A program made the translations under genes and the position numbers. From Serratia nematodiphila DZ0503SBS1 (GTDB taxonomy: Bacteria > Pseudomonadota > Gammaproteobacteria > Enterobacterales > Enterobacteriaceae): a stretch of 64,000 nucleotides of DNA. Below are positions 35,728-48,150 of the stretch, one piece after another; position 1 is the first letter of the stretch; each line of letters begins with the position of its first letter. The notes under the pieces were generated by a model, which saw nothing but the letters and a program-made list of their open reading frames with translations, made no database searches and was not told where the DNA came from. The stretch is from positions 3,100,001-3,164,000 of the forward strand of contig NZ_JPUX01000001.1 of NCBI RefSeq assembly GCF_000738675.1. Reading direction: 5' to 3'.

Positions 35728-36685
35728 ACCCCTGGTGGAAGTGAAAGGATTAAAGAAATATTTCCCGCTGCGCGACGGGCTGTTCGGGCGAACCACCGGC
35801 CAACTGAAGGCGGTGGACGACGTCAGCTTCAGCATTCGCAAGGGCCGCGTTTTCGGGCTGGTGGGCGAGTCCGGCAGCGGCAAAACCACAGTCGGCCGCA
35901 CGCTGCTCGGCCTGCACGATAAAACCGCCGGTGAGGTGATGTTCAAAGGGCAGGCGCTGGATAGCCTCAGCAAAGACGCGCTGCGCGCCCTGCGGCCGAA
36001 AATGCAGCTGGTGTTTCAGGATCCGTACAGCTCGCTGAATCCGCGTCTGCGCGTGGGCGACGCCATCGGCGAAGCGCTGTTGCAGCATGGCCTGGCAAGC
36101 AAGGCGGAACTGCGCGAACGGGTGCTCGATACCCTGGCGATCTGCGGGCTGTCGCCGCAGCATTACGGGCGGTTTCCACATGAGTTTTCCGGCGGCCAGC
36201 GTCAGCGCGTCGGCATCGCGCGCGCGCTGATCCTGCAACCGGAATTTATCGTCGCCGATGAACCGATATCGGCGCTCGACGTGTCGATTCAGGCGCAGAT
36301 CATCAATCTGTTTTCCGATTTGCAGGAAAGGCAGGGGGTGACGCTGCTGTTTATTTCGCACGATCTCGGCGTGGTGGAGCATCTGTGCCAGGACGTGGCG
36401 GTGATGTATCTGGGGCAGATCGTCGAGAGCGCCGACCGCGATTCGCTGTTTCGCCAACCGCTGCATCCCTACACGCAGGCCTTGTTGGCGGCGGTGCCGA
36501 CGCTGGATGCGCACCGTTCGCCGGCGTGGGTGGCCGGGGGAGAAGCGCCCAATCCCGCCAACCCGCCGCGCGGCTGCCGTTTCCATCCCCGCTGTCCGCT
36601 GGCCACGGCGCAATGCCGTGAACAGGCGCCGCATCTGCGCAGCGTGGCGCCCGGTCATCAGGTGGCTTGCCACCTGGTCGGTTAG
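35717..36685 (+). CDS. ABC transporter ATP-binding protein (DppF/OppF type)
   Basis: ATPase of 322 residues: KKYFPLRDGLFGR near the N-terminus (typical for the F subunit), Walker A GESGSGKT, FQDPYSSLNPRL, signature FSGGQRQRVGIARAL, Walker B FIVADEPISALD, and the C-terminal motif GCRFHPRCPLATAQC. Start chosen at the ATG overlapping the preceding gene, with GGAGGG upstream. Last gene of the importer operon; the esterase gene converges on it 2 bases away. Confidence 0.92.
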   Translation: MSTEPLVEVKGLKKYFPLRDGLFGRTTGQLKAVDDVSFSIRKGRVFGLVGESGSGKTTVGRTLLGLHDKTAGEVMFKGQALDSLSKDALRALRPKMQLVFQDPYSSLNPRLRVGDAIGEALLQHGLASKAELRERVLDTLAICGLSPQHYGRFPHEFSGGQRQRVGIARALILQPEFIVADEPISALDVSIQAQIINLFSDLQERQGVTLLFISHDLGVVEHLCQDVAVMYLGQIVESADRDSLFRQPLHPYTQALLAAVPTLDAHRSPAWVAGGEAPNPANPPRGCRFHPRCPLATAQCREQAPHLRSVAPGHQVACHLVG

Positions 36686-36687
36686 CG

Positions 36688-37662
36688 TCAGGACAGGTAG
36701 TGCTTCAACGCGCGCCCGGCCTGGTGGATTGCCGAATGCACCGCCGGGACGTGGGCGAGCGGGTTCAACAGGCCGTAGTCGTGGATCAGGCCGTTGTAGC
36801 GGGTGGCGGTGACCTCGACGCCGGCGGCGTCAAGCAGACGCGCGTAGGCTTCGCCCTCATCGCGCAGCACGTCCAGCTCAGCGATTTGCACCAGCGCCGG
36901 CGGCAAGCCCCGCAGCTGTTCCGGCGTGGCGTTGAGCGGCGAGGCGTAGATCTCTTTGCGCTGCGCCTTATCGGGCGCATAGCTGTCCCAAAACCACTTC
37001 ATCATGTTGCGGGTCAGGAAATGGCCTTCGGCTAACTGATGATAGGAATCGGTATCAAAGTGGGCGTGCGTGACGGGCCACAGCAGGATCTGGCAACGCA
37101 ATGCCGGTATGCCTTTCTCTTTGGCCATCAGGCTGACCACCGCTGCCATATTGCCGCCGACGCTGTTGCCGACCACCGCCAGCCGTGAACCGTCGACGTT
37201 GATTTTTTCGCCGTACTCGGCCACCCATTCCGTGGCGGCGTAGGCCAGATTGATCGCCTGAGGATAATGCGCTTCCGGGGAGCGTGGGTAGTTGACGAAT
37301 ACCGCCGCCGCGCCGGAGCTGTAAACCAGATCGCGCACCAGCCGTTCATGGGTGGGAAAATCGCCCAGCACCCAACCGCCACCGTGAAAGAACATGAATA
37401 CCGGCAGCTTCTCTTTGACCCTGGCCGGCCGCACCAACTGCAGCAGAATATCCTGGCCCTCAACGTGGATGGTTTTCTCGCTGATTTCCACCTCGCGCAG
37501 CGGCACCTCGACGCTGCGTTGCACGTCCTCCAAAACCTTGCGCGCTTCTTTGGGCTTCATCTGCTCCATGGGTTTACCGCCACCGGCATTCAGCGCGTCG
37601 AGAAACGCGCGGATGTCGTGTTGGGCGTGCGGCTGGCTGAGATCGACGGTTTTCTTGGGCAT
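36688..37662 (-). CDS. Alpha/beta-hydrolase, hormone-sensitive-lipase family esterase
   Basis: A 324-residue esterase. Oxyanion-hole motif FFHGGGWVLGDF, nucleophile Ser in VVGNSVGGNMA, catalytic Asp probably in AELDVLRDEGE and His in GLIHDYGLL, all in the order of the HSL/Aes family. No signal peptide, so cytoplasmic. A GGAG ribosome site precedes the ATG. It is transcribed toward the ABC operon, which it nearly touches, so it is not part of that operon. Substrate unknown; such enzymes prefer short acyl esters. Confidence 0.88.
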   Translation of the reverse strand: MPKKTVDLSQPHAQHDIRAFLDALNAGGGKPMEQMKPKEARKVLEDVQRSVEVPLREVEISEKTIHVEGQDILLQLVRPARVKEKLPVFMFFHGGGWVLGDFPTHERLVRDLVYSSGAAAVFVNYPRSPEAHYPQAINLAYAATEWVAEYGEKINVDGSRLAVVGNSVGGNMAAVVSLMAKEKGIPALRCQILLWPVTHAHFDTDSYHQLAEGHFLTRNMMKWFWDSYAPDKAQRKEIYASPLNATPEQLRGLPPALVQIAELDVLRDEGEAYARLLDAAGVEVTATRYNGLIHDYGLLNPLAHVPAVHSAIHQAGRALKHYLS

Positions 37663-37799
37663 GGTGGCTCCTTGTGCGCAGAAGAGAAGGGGCGGTCAGG
37701 ATCACAGTGTAGTCGCTGGCGTACAAAGCAGGAACCGCGGTCAGCGCGGCTCCTTTTTCGCGAGTATGGCGGGTGGCGCCTCTGCGTCGCTGCCGCGTT

Positions 37800-37835
37800 G
37801 CACCATGCTGGCGCGCCGCTGCACCCGATGGGGGC
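37800..37835 (+). promoter_or_regulatory. Tandem NtrC-like enhancer sites upstream of astC
   Basis: GCACC-ATGCT-GGCGC (37800-37814) and GCACC-CGATG-GGGGC (37821-37835) each match the NtrC pattern GCACC-N5-GGTGC with one mismatch. Their centres are 21 bases apart, two helical turns, as needed for cooperative binding on one DNA face. They lie about 240-270 bases upstream of the sigma-54 promoter. Confidence 0.6.
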
Positions 37836-37960
37836 AAAAAGTGTGATAGCGAGCAAATTGGGGGAAATTATTTTTGCGAGCCCGATCAGAAATCCTGAAG
37901 TTTTTCGTAATTGAATAGGATTTCGCACGCAATGATGATTTTAGGCCTTATTTTTTAATT

Positions 37961-38000
37961 TATGCATTACCAATGCATAGAAAATGAATAAATATTCATT
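37961..38000 (+). promoter_or_regulatory. ArgR-type operators upstream of astC
   Basis: TGAATAAATATTCA (37985-37998) matches the ARG-box core TGAAT-N4-ATTCA exactly. Just before it, TATGCATT-ACC-AATGCATA (37961-37979) is a second, imperfect ARG-like palindrome. Paired boxes are the usual ArgR target. In E. coli, ArgR assists ast expression with arginine; the same is inferred here. Confidence 0.75.
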
Positions 38001-38053
38001 ATAAGCCGTTGTTTTAACGTAAAAAATAGCCAAATCCGGCAAAAATCCCGTTT

Positions 38054-38069
38054 TGGCACGATAGCTGCT
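38054..38069 (+). promoter_or_regulatory. Sigma-54 promoter of the ast operon
   Basis: TGGCACGATAGCTGCT matches TGGCACG-N4-TTGCW with the -24 GG and -12 GC at correct spacing. Transcription would start near 38080, giving a leader of about 250 bases before astC. I see no clear attenuator in that leader. Confidence 0.85.
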
Positions 38070-38313
38070 CTACACTCTTTATCAAACGACATGTATTTTA
38101 ACTGCTCGTTAACATTTACTCCCCGCTCAGGGACCGGATATACGCCATAAATAGTGAAAAACCGATTTTATGTAACAGATTTGTTTCTAAATCAGCGGTA
38201 AGGGACAGCATTTTCTCCGCCGCGAAAGTCGGTTTTGAACAACGGTTTTTTTGCATTGTGGCGGTCTAACCGGGCTTGAGCGGCCCTTACAGTCAAAATT
38301 CAGCCTTTGCTGA

Positions 38314-39543
<1,230 letters not shown>

Positions 39544-39595
39544 TCAGCGGGCTGCGCCTTCACCGGCGCAGCCTGATTCAGAAGAGGTTCGCATT

Positions 39596-42102
<2,507 letters not shown>

Positions 42103-42154
42103 TCGTCTGCGGCGGCGCGATGGCGCTGCCGCACGCTATCCCCAGGGGATAAAC

Positions 42155-43494
42155 ATGTCAGGATATGAAGTCAATTTCGACGGTTTGGTGGGGCCGACGC
42201 ACCACTATGCCGGGCTGTCGTTCGGCAACGAGGCGTCGACGCAGCATCAAAACAGCGTATCGAACCCGAAGCTGGCGGCGAAGCAAGGTTTGCTGAAAAT
42301 GAAGGCGCTGGCCGATCTCGGTTTCCAGCAAGGGTCTTGCCGCCGCAGGAGCGGCCGCATTTGCCGATGCTGCGTCGCCTGGGTTTCAGCGGCAGCGATG
42401 AGACGGTGCTGGCGCAGGCGATGCGTCAGTCGCCGCGCTTGCTGTCGGCGCTCAGCTCGGCGTCGTGCATGTGGACCGCCAATGCGGCCACCGTGTCGCC
42501 TTCGGCGGACAGCGCCGACGGCAAGGTGCACTTCACCGCCGCCAACCTGAACAACAAATTCCACCGCGCCATCGAAGCGGAAACCACCACCGCCGTATTG
42601 CGGGCGATGTTCAGCGACGATCGGCATTTCGCCCACCACGAGGCGCTGCCGCAGGTGGCGTTGTTCGGCGACGAAGGGGCGGCCAACCATAACCGTCTGG
42701 GCGGTGATTACGCTAAGCGCAGCGTGCAGATGTTCGTCTATGGTCGTCAGGAGTTTGGCGGCGAAACGGCGCCGGCGCGTTACCCTGCGCGCCAGACGCG
42801 TGAAGCCGGCGAGGCGATCGCTCGCCTGCACCAGTTGGATGAACAGCATACGGTCTTCGTGCAGCAAAACCCGGCGGTGATCGATCAGGGCGTGTTCCAT
42901 AACGACGTGATTGCGGTCAGCAACCAGAACGTGCTGTTCCATCATCAGCAGGCGTTTTACCGCCAGCAACAGGCGCTGGATGAAGTGCGCCGCAAGATGG
43001 CGACGCTGGACAGCGAGCTGGTAGCGATAGAAGTGCCGACAGAGCGCGTCTCGGTAGCGGACGCGGTGGCGACCTATCTGTTCAACAGCCAAATTCTTAC
43101 CAAACCGAACGGCAAGATGATGATCGTCGTGCCGGAGGAGTCGCGTCAGCACGCCGGCGTGTGGCGTTACCTCAACGACATGGTCGGCAGCGGCGGCCCT
43201 ATCGATGAAATCCGCGTGTTCGACCTGCGTGAAAGCATGCGCAACGGCGGCGGCCCTGCCTGCCTGCGGTTGCGGGTGGCGCTCAACGAACAAGAGTTGA
43301 GAGCGGTCAATCCGCGCGTGATGATGAACGATCGGCTGTTCGCAACCTTGAACGAGTGGGTCGATCGTCATTACCGCGATCGCCTGACGCAGGATGACCT
43401 GGCCGATCCGCTGCTGCTGCGCGAAGGGCGCGAGGCGCTGGATGCGTTGACGTCGATCCTCGGTCTCGGCGCCATTTATCCGTTCCAACGCTAA
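42155..43494 (+). pseudogene. astB: N-succinylarginine dihydrolase, frameshifted by one base
   Basis: Second step of the AST pathway (succinylarginine to succinylornithine, CO2 and ammonia). The N-terminal part is intact ([25 protein letters not shown] ... LADLGFQQG) up to a GGG run at 42332-42334. There the frame changes, and the expected continuation [20 protein letters not shown] is found one frame over. One extra G would restore a protein of about 447 residues, the family length. All downstream motifs are present ([24 protein letters not shown]). Either a recent mutation or a homopolymer sequencing error; the rest shows no decay. Confidence 0.93.
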
Positions 43495-43504
43495 GGGAGG
43501 CAGC

Positions 43505-44488
43505 ATGATCGATCTACTGCCCCTGACGCTGGAAGGGAACGAACCCGTCGAATGGCAAGGTGAAACACCGCAGCTGCGGTGGCGCTGGCAGGGGGAAGGG
43601 GTGCTGGAGCTTACGCCGCGACAGCCTTACCGCCAGGCGACGGTGATGTCGGCGGGCGTGCACGGCAATGAAACCGCGCCGATTGAACTGCTCAATCAAC
43701 TGGTCGGCGATCTCCTTGCCGGCCGGTTGCCGCTGACGGTGCGACTGTTGGTGGTACTGGGCAACCCGGCGGCGATGCGGGCCGGCAAGCGTTATCTGCA
43801 CAGCGATATGAACCGCATGTTCGGCGGCCGCTACCGCAACTTCGCCGCCAGCGGCGAAACCGTGCGCGCGCAGCAGTTGGAGCGTGCGCTCGCCGCCTTT
43901 TTCGATGGGGAGCAGGCGGCGCGTTTCCATTACGATTTGCACACCGCCATCCGTGAATCGCGTTTGCCACGTTTCGGCATTCTGCCCTTTCAGAAACGCC
44001 CGTACAGTGAGCCGATGTTGAAGCTGCTGGATGCCGCCGATCTGGATGCGTTGGTGGTACACAGTGCGCCGGGCGGGACTTTTAGCCATTACTCCAGCGA
44101 ACATCTCAATGCGGCGAGCTGTACGCTCGAGCTGGGCAAGGCGCGGCCGTTCGGCAGCAACGATCTGCAGCAGTTCGCCGCCATCGATCGCGCTCTGCGG
44201 GCGGCGGTCAGCGAAGGGGCGCTGCCGACGCGTGCGGGCGCCGAGATTCGGGTTTTCCGTGTGATGCACTCGTTGATCAAGCACAGCGAAGATTTCAAAC
44301 TGCATCTGGACGATGACACGGCCAACTTCACCGAACTGCAACCGGGCATGTTGCTGTGCGAGCAGCCGCAGGAGGACTATCGCGTGGGCCAGGAGGGGGC
44401 GTGGATACTGTTCCCTAACCCCAGCGTGGCGTTGGGCCTGCGTGCCGGTATGTTGTTGAGCGAAGTTTCCCGCTCTACGCTGTATTGA
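43505..44488 (+). CDS. astE: Succinylglutamate desuccinylase
   Basis: Zinc carboxypeptidase-like enzyme (AstE/AspA family), 327 residues, which releases succinate and glutamate in the last AST step. Zinc ligands: SAGVHGNETAPIE (His and Glu) and FHYDLHTAIR (His); the catalytic Glu is probably in CTLELGKARPFG. Begins 10 bases after astB with GGGAGG in front. Last gene of the operon, followed by a hairpin. Confidence 0.95.
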   Translation: MIDLLPLTLEGNEPVEWQGETPQLRWRWQGEGVLELTPRQPYRQATVMSAGVHGNETAPIELLNQLVGDLLAGRLPLTVRLLVVLGNPAAMRAGKRYLHSDMNRMFGGRYRNFAASGETVRAQQLERALAAFFDGEQAARFHYDLHTAIRESRLPRFGILPFQKRPYSEPMLKLLDAADLDALVVHSAPGGTFSHYSSEHLNAASCTLELGKARPFGSNDLQQFAAIDRALRAAVSEGALPTRAGAEIRVFRVMHSLIKHSEDFKLHLDDDTANFTELQPGMLLCEQPQEDYRVGQEGAWILFPNPSVALGLRAGMLLSEVSRSTLY

Positions 44489-44497
44489 TTTATCCAC

Positions 44498-44520
44498 GGT
44501 GGCGCCGTCAGCGCGCCGCC
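44498..44520 (+). terminator. Hairpin after astE
   Basis: GGTGGCGC / 7-base loop / GCGCCGCC (one G-U pair), then GTTATTCCTTT. Probable terminator of the ast operon with an imperfect U-run. Confidence 0.55.
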
Positions 44521-44770
44521 GTTATTCCTTTCATTATTTTAATCTGCTATTTCCCGCTATTTTTATTCCCGTAAGGCGAATTTTATTCGTCACTAATCCG
44601 CGTCTTTATGCGAATGAATAGAAGGCAGTGTCGGGTCGTTATCTGAAAGCCTTAATTGCCTGATGAGTTTGTTAAGATAAAAATGTGAAATAAGTAACGT
44701 TTTTAATAACCATGCTAATATTGTTGTTACTTTTGAATCGCGCAGAAAGCACGCAAAACGAAACCGATTT

Positions 44771-44803
44771 GCACCACTTTGGTGCTATGCACCGTTTTGG
44801 TTA
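44771..44803 (+). promoter_or_regulatory. NtrC-like palindromes upstream of the porin gene
   Basis: GCACC-ACTTT-GGTGC (44771-44785) fits the NtrC consensus perfectly; GCACC-GTTTT-GGTTA (44789-44803) is a weaker neighbour. They lie about 270 bases before the porin start. No sigma-54 promoter (GG-N10-GC) was found between them and the gene. OmpR-like GGTTACAAAT (about 44868-44877) and TTGACA (44856-44861) are closer to the gene. The 568-base gap otherwise holds AT-rich DNA and a leader hairpin GCCCAA-N8-TTGGGC at 44997-45016. Confidence 0.5.
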
Positions 44804-45056
44804 TAACTTATGTGATAAAAAATTCTTATATTCAATGAGTTGAGTGATTTCTTTGTTGACACATTCGGTTACAAATAAACATGCTTTCTCCTCGTTGTTT
44901 CATGAACTTTTTGATTTTAAGTTTTGATTCATGATGCTAATGTCACATCACCCCTGCATTAGGGGAGCTCATAAAATACCAAAAGATAAAATCACAGCCC
45001 AAATTATAAATTGGGCGTGACGGGCAGGGTTCTAATTATAATATCTAGGAAAATAA

Positions 45057-46139
45057 ATGATGAAACGCAGTGTATTAGCCTTAGCTGTCGCCCTCGGGGC
45101 GATCACCTCCTTCGCCAACGCGGCTGAAATCTACAATAAGGATGGCAATAAACTCGACCTGTACGGCCGCGTTAACGCCAAGCATTATTTCAGCGACAGT
45201 AAGTCCAACGACGGTGATATGACCTATGTTCGCCTGGGCTTCAAAGGTGAAACGCAAATCAATGACCAGTTGACCGGCTACGGCCAGTGGGAATACAACG
45301 TCCAGGCCAATCACGACGAAGCGCAGGGCACCGCCGGCACCAAAACGCGTCTGGGCTTCGCGGGGCTGAAATTCGGCAACTACGGTTCTTTCGACTACGG
45401 CCGTAACTACGGCGTGGTGTATGACGCCGAGGCTTACACCGACATGCTGCCGGAATTCGGCGGCGATTCCTACAGCTATACCGATAACTTTATGACCGCC
45501 CGTTCCAACGGTTTGGCCACCTACCGCAACCGTGATTTCTTCGGTTTGGTGGAGGGCCTGAACCTGGCGGTGCAGTATCAGGGTAAAAACGACGGTGACG
45601 GCCGCAGCGTGACCAAGCAAAACGGCGACGGTTACGGCCTGTCTCTGGACTACCAGGATATCGGCGGTTCCGGCATCGGCGTAGCGGCGGCGTTCTCCGA
45701 TTCCAACCGCACCAGCGCTCAGAAAGCGCTGCAGTATGGCAAGGGTGACAGCGCTACCGCCTGGACCACCGCGGTGAAATACGACGCCAACCAGGTTTAC
45801 CTGGCTGCGATGTATGCCGAAACCCGTAACATGACGCCGATCAGCGTCAACGGCACTTCCGGCTTCGCCAATAAAACGCAAAACTTCGAAGTTGTGGCTC
45901 AGTATCAATTCGAGAACGGCCTGCGTCCTTCCGTGGCCTACGTGCAGTCCAAAGGCAAGGATATCGAAGGGATCGGTGATGCCGACCTGGTGAAATACGT
46001 GGAAGTGGGGGCGACTTACTACTTCAACAAAAATATGTACACCTACGTCGATTATCAAATCAACCAGCTGAGCGACGATAACAAACTGAAACTGGCCAAC
46101 GATGATATCGTTGCCGTCAGCCTGACGTATCGTTTCTAA
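45057..46139 (+). CDS. General outer-membrane porin (OmpC/OmpF family)
   Basis: Trimeric 16-strand beta-barrel porin, 360 residues including a 22-residue signal peptide ([18 protein letters not shown], cut before [17 protein letters not shown]). Constriction-loop motif PEFGGDSY is present and the chain ends in aromatic SLTYRF, the outer-membrane assembly signal. It cannot be assigned safely to OmpC or OmpF. Two consecutive ATG codons (45057, 45060) after TAGGA. A long AT-rich upstream region suggests complex control, and a strong terminator follows. Confidence 0.94.
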   Translation: MMKRSVLALAVALGAITSFANAAEIYNKDGNKLDLYGRVNAKHYFSDSKSNDGDMTYVRLGFKGETQINDQLTGYGQWEYNVQANHDEAQGTAGTKTRLGFAGLKFGNYGSFDYGRNYGVVYDAEAYTDMLPEFGGDSYSYTDNFMTARSNGLATYRNRDFFGLVEGLNLAVQYQGKNDGDGRSVTKQNGDGYGLSLDYQDIGGSGIGVAAAFSDSNRTSAQKALQYGKGDSATAWTTAVKYDANQVYLAAMYAETRNMTPISVNGTSGFANKTQNFEVVAQYQFENGLRPSVAYVQSKGKDIEGIGDADLVKYVEVGATYYFNKNMYTYVDYQINQLSDDNKLKLANDDIVAVSLTYRF

Positions 46140-46183
46140 TTCTGCAATTTCATTACCTTCATCCTGTGTCGGGATTGGTAATC

Positions 46184-46212
46184 AGGCAGGGCGCAAGCCC
46201 TGCCTTTGTTTT
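46184..46212 (+). terminator. Rho-independent terminator of the porin gene
   Basis: AGGCAGGGC / GCAA / GCCCTGCCT followed by TTGTTTT: perfect 9-bp stem with a U-rich tail, 45 bases after the stop. Confidence 0.9.
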
Positions 46213-46221
46213 ATCGGGATC

Positions 46222-46446
46222 TCAGCCTTTGGGTGCCAGCCCGATCAGTTCAATGGCGGAACGCAGCGCGATGAAACGTTGCTGATCCTGCTCACGCTCT
46301 ATTTCGTCCACCAGCTGCGAAAGAATATTGCCGCCGGATACCTTTTTATGGTTTTGGATTAACTGCAACACTGCGTCGCCTAACGCCAGGCTGACGTCGC
46401 GCAGCAGAGTTTCATATTGCTCGTTGGAATGAGCCGATGCTGGCAT
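46222..46446 (-). CDS. YmgB/AriR-like small regulator
   Basis: A 74-residue, mostly helical protein. The pattern VLQLIQNHKKVSGGNILSQLVDEIERE followed by RFIALRSAIELIGL resembles the YmgB/AriR family (biofilm and acid-resistance modulators that dimerise like Hha). The ATG at 46446 is chosen because AAAGG lies in front; an upstream start would add an Arg-rich tail. Ends close to the porin terminator, converging on it. Family call moderately sure. Confidence 0.65.
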   Translation of the reverse strand: MPASAHSNEQYETLLRDVSLALGDAVLQLIQNHKKVSGGNILSQLVDEIEREQDQQRFIALRSAIELIGLAPKG

Positions 46447-46569
46447 GACCTTTCTCTGTCTCTCTCTTCTTCGGGAGCCGCAATTTAGCAAAACAGCGGC
46501 CTTATGCCTCAGAGGAAGACGAAGTTTCCGATGAAATCAGAAATTCCTCAGCATTGCGCGGGGAGGAGG

Positions 46570-46761
46570 TTAAAAATCCGAATATTCGCTGGCTGGCAAC
46601 CAGAAGCCGTCGATAAACTCTTCCATGGGATAACAGCCGGCGTGTCGCAAGTTCTGTTCCTTCATCGCGACCAGGCATTGCGGCTCGTCGCGCAATATAT
46701 CGACCACCATTTCACTGCAGCCGCCATCCAGATAACAGACAAACATCACCAATGCGTACAT
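46570..46761 (-). CDS. DUF1482 small protein, YebW-like
   Basis: A 63-residue protein whose whole sequence fits DUF1482: MYALVMFVCYLDGGC at the start, DEPQCLVAMKEQ in the middle and GCYPMEEFIDGFWLPASEY at the end. Three or four conserved Cys suggest disulfides or metal binding. GGAGG precedes the ATG. Function unknown. Confidence 0.82.
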   Translation of the reverse strand: MYALVMFVCYLDGGCSEMVVDILRDEPQCLVAMKEQNLRHAGCYPMEEFIDGFWLPASEYSDF

Positions 46762-46989
46762 CGTCGCACGCCTCCTTCGTCGAGTTGCCTTGTCTGCAAC
46801 AGTGTAGGTAGAAAAGCGCGATTTTTCAGCATCATTGCACGATAAGTCGCCATGGAAACGCCGCTGACGACACTTTCGGAATACTCTACCCGTTTCTGAC
46901 GCCGTGAGCGGATGGCATATCCTTTTGTCGATGCTAAGCTTAACAAGCCTTACTTAAACGAATTACTGCAACCATCAAAAGGAGTGAAT

Positions 46990-47436
46990 ATGGGCTTGTT
47001 TAACTTCGTCAAAGAAGCGGGCGAAAAACTGTGGGATACAGTCACCGGCAATGCCTCCGCCGAAGATCAAAGCGCCAAACTCAAGGAGCATCTCGATAAG
47101 AGCGGCCTGCCGGGCACTGACAAAGTGAATGTGCAGGTGGTCGATGGTAAAGCCGTAGTGACCGGCGACGCCGTCAGCCAGGAGTTAAAAGAGAAGATCC
47201 TGGTGGCTATCGGCAACGTGGCGGGTATCAGCGGTGTGGAAGACAAGGTGGCGGTAGCGCAATCCGACGCCGAGAGCCGCTTCTATACCGTGAAGAAGGG
47301 CGATACGCTGAGCGCGATCTCTAAAGAGATGTATGGCAACGCCAATCTGTACAACAAGATTTTCGAAGCCAACAAGCCGATGCTGTCGAGCCCGGACAAG
47401 ATTTATCCGGGGCAGGTGTTGCGTATCCCGCAATAA
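46990..47436 (+). CDS. kbp: Potassium-binding BON-LysM protein
   Basis: A 149-residue cytoplasmic protein (Kbp/YgaU). It starts [15 protein letters not shown], has a BON domain (about residues 25-90, [16 protein letters not shown]) and a C-terminal LysM domain ([19 protein letters not shown] ... [11 protein letters not shown]). E. coli Kbp binds K+ and is osmotically induced. The ATG at 46990 has AAAGGAG at the right distance. Monocistronic, with its own terminator. Confidence 0.94.
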   Translation: MGLFNFVKEAGEKLWDTVTGNASAEDQSAKLKEHLDKSGLPGTDKVNVQVVDGKAVVTGDAVSQELKEKILVAIGNVAGISGVEDKVAVAQSDAESRFYTVKKGDTLSAISKEMYGNANLYNKIFEANKPMLSSPDKIYPGQVLRIPQ

Positions 47437-47453
47437 CGCGTCGGTCTACCCTG

Positions 47454-47479
47454 GCCCGGTTACGTACCGGGCTTTTTTT
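47454..47479 (+). terminator. Rho-independent terminator of kbp
   Basis: GCCCGGT / TACGT / ACCGGGC followed by TTTTTTTT, 17 bases after the stop. Confidence 0.92.
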
Positions 47480-47701
47480 TGTCCTCTGCAATCGGCGTCT
47501 CTTATTTCCCTGCGATCTCCATGCCAGTGACATCTCCCCTGTGTACTTGCTCGCTCACCGGCAGGCGCGGTGTTGACCCTGATGGGGAAAATTGATAGCG
47601 TCATCCCCCGGTTGAGGCCGGAGCGACCAAGTCAGCGACGTTGGCGCCTTATTCTGAGGGGATGTTTTGCCCCGCCAAACAGCAACGCAGCAGTTGAACG
47701 A

Positions 47702-47857
47702 GTGAAAACCGATTTAGTGAAACAAGAGCGTAACGCCTCAACGGATAAAAATTATCGAGAAACCTTGGGTGATGCGCAATTTGCGATCGTCGTGTTGGCG
47801 GTGGCGTCCTGCTCACTGATTATCTTTACGCTGGCGGTCACGCTGTGGGTGACCTGA
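47702..47857 (+). CDS. Possible small single-span membrane protein
   Basis: From the GTG at 47702 (or the GTG at 47717) this frame gives about 51 residues: a charged N-terminus (KQERNASTDKNYRETLGDA) and one membrane helix (AIVVLAVASCSLIIFTLAVTLWV). The ribosome site is weak, so the start is unsure. Its layout mirrors the next small gene 23 bases downstream, hinting at a pair of small membrane proteins. Not recognised. Confidence 0.45.
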   Translation: MKTDLVKQERNASTDKNYRETLGDAQFAIVVLAVASCSLIIFTLAVTLWVT

Positions 47858-47880
47858 CGCGATTAACTAGGGGAGATAAA

Positions 47881-48045
47881 ATGGAGCCTAATCTCCATGA
47901 TGAAACCAAACTGCTGGCGATCATCGGCCTGTTGGTGTCCGTGCTGCTGGTGGTATCAATTCTCTTTGGCGTGACCTATTTCTCCGATCTCAGGCACGCG
48001 CATGACGATATAGACATCAAGAGCTGCTATATCAAAGCCCCCTGA
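47881..48045 (+). CDS. Small single-span membrane protein
   Basis: A 54-residue protein with AGGGGAG in front of its ATG. A hydrophilic N-terminus is followed by a helix LLAIIGLLVSVLLVVSILFGVTYF and a charged tail with one Cys (DIKSCYIKAP). Not recognised; the strong ribosome site and clear helix argue that it is real. Confidence 0.6.
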   Translation: MEPNLHDETKLLAIIGLLVSVLLVVSILFGVTYFSDLRHAHDDIDIKSCYIKAP

Positions 48046-48150
48046 ACCGCGCGAACGTGCCTGCACGTCGCCGCTCTGCGGGGGAGCTGTCCTGTGTTAA
48101 GCTTGGGCGGTTACCCTTGGCGAATCGGCGCCATTCAGGAGGTCTTTGCG

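Noticed and set aside
44941..44965. TGTCACATCACCCCTGC as a possible sigma-54 promoter of the porin
   Set aside because: The -24 to -12 spacing is two bases too long and the GG of the -24 element is missing.
44489..45056. A micF-like antisense RNA gene divergent from the porin
   Set aside because: No sequence resembling MicF and no minus-strand terminator with a U-run were found in the gap.
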